Origin: Sipunculus nudus
Lineage: Eukaryota > Annelida > Sipuncula > Golfingiida > Sipunculidae
Assembly: GCA_026874595.1 (NCBI GenBank)
Contig: CM049322.1
Coordinates: forward strand, 54,887,886 to 54,951,885
DNA length: 64,000 bases
Direction of reading: 5' to 3'
Shown: positions 57,850-64,000 of the stretch, piece after piece
How positions within the stretch are numbered: position 1 is the first letter of the stretch
Layout: each line of letters begins with the position of its first letter
Notes under the pieces: model-generated
What the model was told of the DNA's origin: nothing
Seen by the model: only the letters and a program-made list of their open reading frames with translations
Databases searched by the model: none
Program-made: the position numbers and the translations under genes

Positions 57850-60240
57850 CGTTAGAGACTTTAGTTTAGAAAAATATTGGTCGTTCGCAAACATATAATT
57901 CATATATGTGTTAACATAATTATTTCTTATATAAATGTAAATATATAATCATAACATGCTCAGAAAATCAAGGCAACAAACAGCTCAAAGAAATGAAGCA
58001 TAAGACCTGGCTTTAGGGATATAAGTATTCATCAGTCATCTTCCTCCAAATGATAAACTTGCCGTTCTTTCCAAATATGGGAGGAACAAAAGACCTTAGT
58101 AAATCGACCTGACTTCAAAGCGACAGACTTCAAAGAATATAATTTTATTTTCTTTTGCTAATAAATCATACAAACAATCCCTCAGTTTGGAAAAAATATT
58201 ATTATTGAAACTAGTTTGGTATGGATATTTGACCGATGTATTAACACCTGGTGTATAAATTAATACATTTCCGCCTACACCGCTAATCAGGAATTAAAAC
58301 AACCAACATGTACAACATTTCAATCTGGTTGATGTTTTATTTCTATTACACACTAATTTGTTGATTGCAGATGGACTTTTCTTTCAGTCGACAAAGTAAA
58401 CTCCTGCTATGCCATGAGGTTTTTCTTTCAAGTTTTGAGTTGCATTTTTTCTCCATGTAACTACTGGTTCTATATTATCTCTAACTCATGCTGCTAGCAT
58501 AAAGCTTCGAAGAAAATAATATACTCCGATTTTTATGATACTGCCAATTATTTGATTAAGTTTGAGATATTTTGCATATAAAGTGTTCCACGAACTCTTT
58601 TGTTTTCGGTGTTGTATTTGTTCCCCTTGTGGATATTACATTCACGTTATTATAACGCAGTTTTGTATGTCTCACAATGGGAAAATAGAGAAAAAGCAAG
58701 TATGTAAGCGCGTAGTACTGGAAAGACGAAGCATAGAAACAAGTACTGCGCGCGCATCAAGACAATAGCGTCTCAATGATTCACTGAACGCAGCGGGCGT
58801 GAGTGGTACCTGTCTCATAACACGACTCTGTGAGAAATTTCCTTGCATTTCCTGCAAAAAGTGAATGATGACAAACATTAACGCTTACGCTGTATAAGCA
58901 TGCCTTTAAAAATAATCCGTTTGGTTCAAACTTCAAGCCAATTCCACATCCTTCTATAAAAATAGCGTGTTTCTGGAGAGCAGATTAGGCATATTAGACA
59001 AACATTTATCAAAATAATATATACGTGTAAAAAAGGTTAGCCTACCGAAAAAGATCGCTGATTGAGCAAGAGTAACACTGAATGGATAAAAAAATCCACA
59101 AATTCTTCATTAAGCAGGTCGTTAATATTATGGGTCTAAGGCTTGACAGACTCGAGAGGATATAGTACTCTTTAATAAAGTACAAATGTTAGGTGCAGAG
59201 TTATTGATATTGGCAATATCAACAACATGGGAATTATTTGTATATCTGGTTCTGGTATCAGCATATACTTTTCATAACAAAGTATAGGCTCAGGGTATAT
59301 ACTGATTATATTGTTCCTATATCAAAATGACACAAGAGAGGGAACGTTAATCAGCCGAACGTCATGAAAAAATATCCCGGCGATAACACGCAGACACCAA
59401 ATGACTGTATGTATCTCATGTTCTTATCAATGGTGGTCTAATTTATTTTGGGTCACAATTCTATCAGGGTAACTTATATTCAAATCTGCACTAAATGTAG
59501 CATTTAGTTTACCTTTTCTTTAATCAGCTCTGCAAGGACTATAGACAATAAAAGAATAAAAATAAAGTCACTGAAATAAGGATATTATACCCCAAACCTG
59601 ACATTATACTCGGAACATATTTTGTATTAGCAGGATAGGCCTGGAAGCTGTTTTCACTGCCTGTTGCTATGATAAAATAAACCACAATGTGGCAGAGTGG
59701 ACTCGGATTTTGCAACCAGACACCCAGCTTTTAAACACTTTCTTAAAGGTTTCCCATAACTTCTAAAACATGAACGTTATAAAATCGCTTCAAAGAATCG
59801 AAGCATGTAAGCTCTCATATCTAACATTGGATTGAATTATTTAAATTTTTATTTATTTTTTTTATTTATTATTATTTTTTGCATTAAAAAAAATATTATT
59901 ATATTGTTTTATTTTGTTGCATAAATGCCGTCCCGCCTTTAAAGCTGATGACGCTAATGGAGCAGTTATAATGTACTTTCTAGTAGCCATTTATCAGACA
60001 CCGGTGCGACTGGGCTGCGCCCCCTGCGGTGCCATTAGAGTATCGGGAGTCCACTTTCATCAGTATTTTATAGCCAGTGCAGTGTTGGTTTTTATACTCA
60101 AGGCATACAATATAAATGAAACGGGAAAGCAGTCACAAAAAACATGTTAGTGTAAGGAAATAAAGCAAAATAGAATATATTTTTACAAACATATATGATC
60201 GTCTGAAATATATCAAGATGCTTCTCAATATTTGGTTCTC
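57850..60240. other. Single-copy segment right of the duplication, no gene seen
   Basis: The similarity to copy B ends near 57,850. The segment is AT-rich; the open stretches (for example 59,914-60,150 +, 78 codons) have no recognisable domain. A short GC-rich patch lies at 60,005-60,035. Confidence 0.5.
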
Positions 60241-60245
60241 TGTTT

Positions 60246-60284
60246 GCTCTCTCCCTCTCTCTCCCTCTCTTCCTCTCTCTCTCA
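60246..60284. repeat. (CT)n-rich microsatellite
   Basis: CTCTCTCCCTCTCTCTCCC and following CT-rich words; imperfect. Confidence 0.9.
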
Positions 60285-60522
60285 CACATTAATAAACACA
60301 CTCACACAAACTCAAAGAATTTTGATATGAAAATAATGTTATAACTGCTGCTGTTAAACTCCATAATTTAGTATGCATAATATGCCCTGATATCACTATT
60401 CTTCTGCATCATTACACATGGTCGTATATATAAATATATTTTTCACCAAACATTATTTAGCACACACACTTTGCACAAGGTTAGGTTTCCATTTACTCGA
60501 CGCTTTCAAAGAACAGGTCACA

Positions 60523-60626
<104 letters not shown>

Positions 60627-60627
60627 C

Positions 60628-61000
60628 CTTCGCCAGGAGGTTATGCGTCTATCACCATTCATGTGTGTGTGTGTGTGTTTGTTTGTTTGTGTGTGTGTCT
60701 GTGTGTGTGTGTGTTTGTGTGTGTGTGTTTGTGTGTTTGTGTGTGTGTGTGTGTTGACAACATGACCCACGCAATTATGAACGGAATATCATGATTTTTT
60801 TATAGGAATGTTCCAAGGGAGACATAATTTGATTTTGGTGTGGATCTGCCTCATGGTGTGGTATTAGGACAGAGATCAAGGAATATTCACAAATGTATAG
60901 TCATATAAGCCCGATTGAACAATGAAGTATGGGGCGAATAAATGAATGCAAACACTTGTTTGGAGCAAATGCACTAATGACCCTAGGAATACCGGCTAAT
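60628..61000 (+). repeat. GT-rich dispersed repeat, copy 5 (outside the duplication)
   Basis: This is the most complete family member: TACCTTCGCCAGGAGGTTATG, a (GT)n/(GTTT)n tract at 60,662-60,755, then GACAACATGACCCACGCAAT, TATGAACGGAATATCATGA, GATTTTGGTGTGGATCTG and GAGATCAAGGAATATTCAC. A long (AT)n tract (60,525-60,624) sits directly before it, which is where these elements often lie. Confidence 0.65.
60662..60755 (+). repeat. (GT)n/(GTTT)n microsatellite
   Basis: GT-rich tract with TTTG interruptions inside the dispersed repeat that starts at 60,628. It gives rise to Cys-Val repeat open stretches that are not genes. Confidence 0.95.
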
Positions 61001-62420
61001 AAATGTATGAAAATATGAATTGAGGAGTACGTCGGAATAGGGCCGCCCATCTTTCTAGCTAATTACGCCATTACTTAATTATGGCATTGCTTTTCAGTAA
61101 ATTCATTTATCTTTCAAAATGCTAGGTTCATCTTTGAAGTCAAATCACCTGGAGAACCCATAATGATAGCTGCACGTTATTGATAATTCATATCAATGTA
61201 TAACGATTGTGATTAACATAATAACTTATTTATTCCGATTCTATATTATAAATTAACATACAGTAAGAAAGACAGGTCAGGTTTGTCAACAACAGACATT
61301 TTACAAATGTATTACACGGATGCGTGTCACCTATATCTCCTTAAGATGGGATGTCTGAGAAGAAAAATGAATATATATGTGAATACATAATAAAGTCATC
61401 GACGTTAATAAGCGAAAGCAACAGCGGCGGAGACAATAGATGAAAACAAAGCAAAGAGGATGAAAGGGGTTTAGTAATGTATTTAGAAACATCAAGGAAA
61501 CTATGACGGAAAGAGAGAGACAAATGACACACTGCATGGAATCAGACAGGAATAATTCGTGATGTAGTGACAAAAAGCACACAGCAAGCAGGTTCATTGA
61601 TAATGGGTGGTGGAAAAGCTAGATAAACGGGAAAAAAATAAATGGAAGTTGATAGTCAATAAGAATCAGATGGTGAAGTTAAAAGGTCAAGGTCAATATT
61701 TCTTCAAACAGTTATATGAAAGTAAAGAACTTTAGCAGTTTTGTAAACGAACATTGTTAAAAAAGACAAACCATAAGACAAACAATCGTTAATGCAAATT
61801 TTATATGTTCTGGAAAAACTCTAAGAAAAATACTTAAGCATATGTTGGCAGGTTGATACTTGTTCTCCTTACAACATGGTTATTCAACATTAAGACATTA
61901 CATTAGGTATAATTACAATGTGTATCTTTTCTTATAAGAAGACAATATGATTTTATTCTCTCTCATAGGAGGCATTTCAACTATTGATATATGTAAAACG
62001 TTCATTTGTCTTTTAAAGAAAAATACTGAGGACTCTATAATGGATACAATTATGTAACATAGGCCAGAAAGCAGTATTAATTTTAATGAAATTTTATAGA
62101 AAAATGCAGAGTTATAATGTTGAAGCGTGGTCTCCCAGTTTCCCAAAGCTTGGGGCAAAGATTTTATTTCCAGTTTTAATTGTGAAGATAACTGCCTCTA
62201 TTTCTTAAATGCGACTAATCCAGAAATGTACTTCTTCAGCATTGCATTCCGGTTTGTGATTACACGAAAGGGCGGTTGCACACGCTTCCCGCCTTTTTAT
62301 ATCGGTTAGGTCTGGTGTCACCAACGCCGGGTGTCCCGCGTGACTGCCAAGGATGCACTTGTTGAGAGTGATACACGGCCTTAGGGCACAGCATTCCCTT
62401 ATAGACACTAGAGCTCTCGC
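61000..62420. other. Single-copy segment, no gene seen
   Basis: AT-rich, with minus-strand open stretches (61,331-61,597, 88 codons, hydrophobic) that show no signal of selection or known motif. Confidence 0.45.
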
Positions 62421-62423
62421 TCT

Positions 62424-62516
62424 GGGTGGGGCATATCGTCAGAGAATCTAATCTCTCCTAGTCCTGTGCTGGGATTTGAACTACGGTCTCCGGGCTTTGA
62501 GTCCTGCGCCCCACCC
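62424..62516 (-). repeat. tRNA-like / SINE-like hairpin-ended sequence
   Basis: Read on the minus strand, the 93-bp sequence starts GGGTGGGGC and ends GCCCCACCC, a perfect 9-bp terminal pairing like an acceptor stem. Inside, CAGGACTCAAAGCCCGG resembles an anticodon arm and GTTCAAATCCC is a good pol III B-box. The spacing from B-box to 3' end is too long for a plain tRNA and the T-stem does not pair well. A tRNA-derived SINE or tRNA pseudogene is therefore more likely than a functional tRNA. Confidence 0.45.
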
Positions 62517-63252
62517 GTACAAAACAGAAGTTCTGTCAGATGGGTAAACTTGAAACTGCAAAATTAAATTTCGGATATATCTTATACAATTCACGCCGTC
62601 TAGACAATAATTTCATCTCATTTTCAATAGGAATAAGCAGGTAGCTTCTCTATTGAACAAAATCGGCAATGTGAACAGTGAGAAAATACGGTGATTAATT
62701 ACACATATAGATCTTTCAAATGGTATTCCTGTCAAAAATATAATAAACTCAAAATAGTTTGTTAAAAGGTCAAAGAGTGTGAAATATTAACGAGATAACC
62801 GCCTTAGGACTTTTTATTTATGAGCATATATCACCTCGGATTTATTTTCATTTTTTACTATTATAATATATTTTTTGCGATTAGGCATTGCCCGAGCAAG
62901 CACACAATCTTCCACGGAATGAAAGCTTCATGGTTGCCTTTCAGAGCCGGAAGAATGTCCCCTGGTTGTCATTCAAATTACGGGTTTTTTTTCAACATGA
63001 TAATAATTTTGAAATCAAAACTAACATACTTTTGAATTTTTTAATATTGATATATTTAATTTCATCCAACTATTTATAAACATACCACACAGAATTCACT
63101 GCGCACATCAAAGACCCCTGACAAATTTGAAGCTATTGTCTGATATCACTCCGTGAGTTTCATCCTACTTTACACTTTACTCTGGTTTTCGGGTCTGTTC
63201 ATTCTTTTAGATTTCCTCTGCGTCCTAGGGGGAATACACCCTTACTCCTGCC

Positions 63253-63306
63253 GCTCTAGACGCATTAGGGTTATAATTTGCTCTAGACGCATTAATGCTA
63301 TAATTT
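63253..63306 (+). repeat. 27-bp tandem duplication
   Basis: GCTCTAGACGCATTA, then GGGTTATAATTT or ATGCTATAATTT: two units at 63,253-63,279 and 63,280-63,306. Confidence 0.9.
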
Positions 63307-63503
63307 GTAGGACCACTCCACATTCACTCTTGGGTGGAGGGGGCTAATGTGGTCGAGACTTTGGCCATGAAATGGTAGCGAGGAAGGGAGTCTGGTCGTT
63401 ACAATTTGTAGGACCACTCCACATTCACTCTTGGGTGGAGGGGGCTAATGTGGTCGAGACTTTGGCCATGAAATGGTAGCGAGGAAGGGAGTCTGGTCGT
63501 TAC
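63302..63503 (+). repeat. 101-bp tandem duplication, identical units
   Basis: The units 63,302-63,402 and 63,403-63,503 start AATTTGTAGGACCACTCC and end CTGGTCGTTAC. I see no difference between them. The duplication is younger than the large array, or kept identical by conversion. It contains a CCACTCCACATT / AATGTGGTC near-palindrome. Confidence 0.95.
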
Positions 63504-64000
63504 TTGATCCCACAACCTTCCATCCATGAATTAAATTTTATAGGTGCATTGCGAACATGAATAGGAAGGCAGCGTCTATTATAACATCATAATCACAGAA
63601 ATCCAAAGAAACCTTAAAAGGAGACCAATTAACACAAACTATTGAATTTAATACCGGGATTTCAAAACCACTCGTATAATGGATTCCAATGACGTATTGT
63701 CAATACGTGTCGATTAAATACTTAGCAATCAGGTTGTTTTGTGAAAGGATTCAATAAGAGGGAGCTGTTCACGGGGCTCAGCCACGGACAGTTCTGAGAA
63801 ACGACCAATAGCCATTTGAGCTTTCTTTGTTGATAAAATCTTTGGGGAACATTACTGAATCTTCCAGGCAGAAATTGTTGGTCTTTCACACATTATTGCT
63901 AGAGATTATCCTGCTCATTAAAAGAAAATCTGGTATCCTTTCAATTAATTAAGCATTTCCTGACCAATTAACTGAAAGACTCTCCAGCACTTGCAATGGT
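63504..64000. other. No feature seen
   Basis: AT-rich single-copy sequence to the window edge; no open stretch or repeat noted. Confidence 0.5.

Larger units (their letters stand above)
41560..57850 (+). repeat. Segmental duplication copy C
   Basis: This is the third copy, matched to B or A in pieces: 42,395 with 18,654; 43,115 with 19,440; 45,780 with 26,460; 46,200 with 27,110; 48,870 with 22,190; 51,370 with 30,650; 57,237 with 34,226. Relative to the others it has a 1.5-kb internal tandem duplication (about 42,950-43,610 repeated at about 44,455-45,130). It also has a 1.58-kb DNA transposon at 47,286 and two about 1.1-kb insertions (or deletions in B) at about 53,650-54,765 and 55,630-56,695. 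It lacks about 270 bp matching 26,800-27,070, and it lacks the LINE C-terminus. Confidence 0.85.

Noticed and set aside
1-57850. Polinton/Maverick-type giant transposon as the 17-kb unit
   Set aside because: No polymerase B, integrase, ATPase or capsid-like frames and no long terminal inverted repeats were seen.
61331-61597. 88-codon hydrophobic minus stretch
   Set aside because: AT-rich antisense sequence with no conserved motif, no splice context and no second copy for comparison.

Overview
The window is AT-rich eukaryotic DNA with no prokaryotic gene organisation. No intact gene can be called. It holds many (AT)n, (GT)n and (CT)n microsatellites, splice-like signals, decayed retroelement pieces and transposon ends. 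It also holds two dispersed repeat types that, from general knowledge, are common in marine invertebrates: a GT-rich repeat ending in a conserved block, and a GGATCC-rich repeat whose reverse strand reads like EADPGGGGGGPDP. A lophotrochozoan, probably a mollusc, is my best guess, but the sequence alone does not fix the phylum.

The dominant structure is a large, diverged segmental duplication in direct orientation. Copy A (1 to about 12,690) matches copy B (about 16,975 to 34,900) with an offset of 16.0-17.0 kb. A third copy C (about 41,560 to 57,850) matches B with an offset of about 23-27 kb. The leader segment before B (about 14,510-16,975) matches the leader before C (about 39,550-41,560). 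Within a copy there are older internal duplications: one repeat block ending in a GGACACCCTGCGTTA tail recurs six times, and another block recurs at about 6 kb spacing. The array therefore has higher-order repeat structure. The copies differ by many indels, so they are not a recent assembly duplication.

Three kinds of decayed coding sequence sit in the units. (1) On the minus strand, five broken copies of a protein with an N-terminal RNA-binding-like block, a Cys-rich knuckle-like block and a C-terminal NADAR (YbiA-like ADP-ribose) domain. (2) On the minus strand, two copies of the extreme C-terminus of a LINE reverse transcriptase ORF. (3) On the plus strand, several short blocks whose reading frames are partly kept between copies and which sit behind good splice-acceptor-like tracts. 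They may be exons of an unidentified multi-exon gene duplicated with the array. Copy C also holds two candidate exons not seen in A or B (41,636-41,824 and 43,780-43,946).

Younger insertions lie on top. A 1,582-bp pogo/Tigger-like DNA element in copy C (47,286-48,867) has a TA target duplication and an empty site preserved in copy A, and it contains a nested inverted-repeat element. A second, about 0.9-kb element of the same type lies at 35,174-36,077. Further items are a 174-bp tandem triplication (29,767-30,242), a 101-bp tandem duplication (63,302-63,503) and a tRNA-like/SINE-like hairpin (62,424-62,516). The segments 12,690-14,510, 34,900-39,540 and 57,850-64,000 are mostly single-copy within the window and show no convincing gene.
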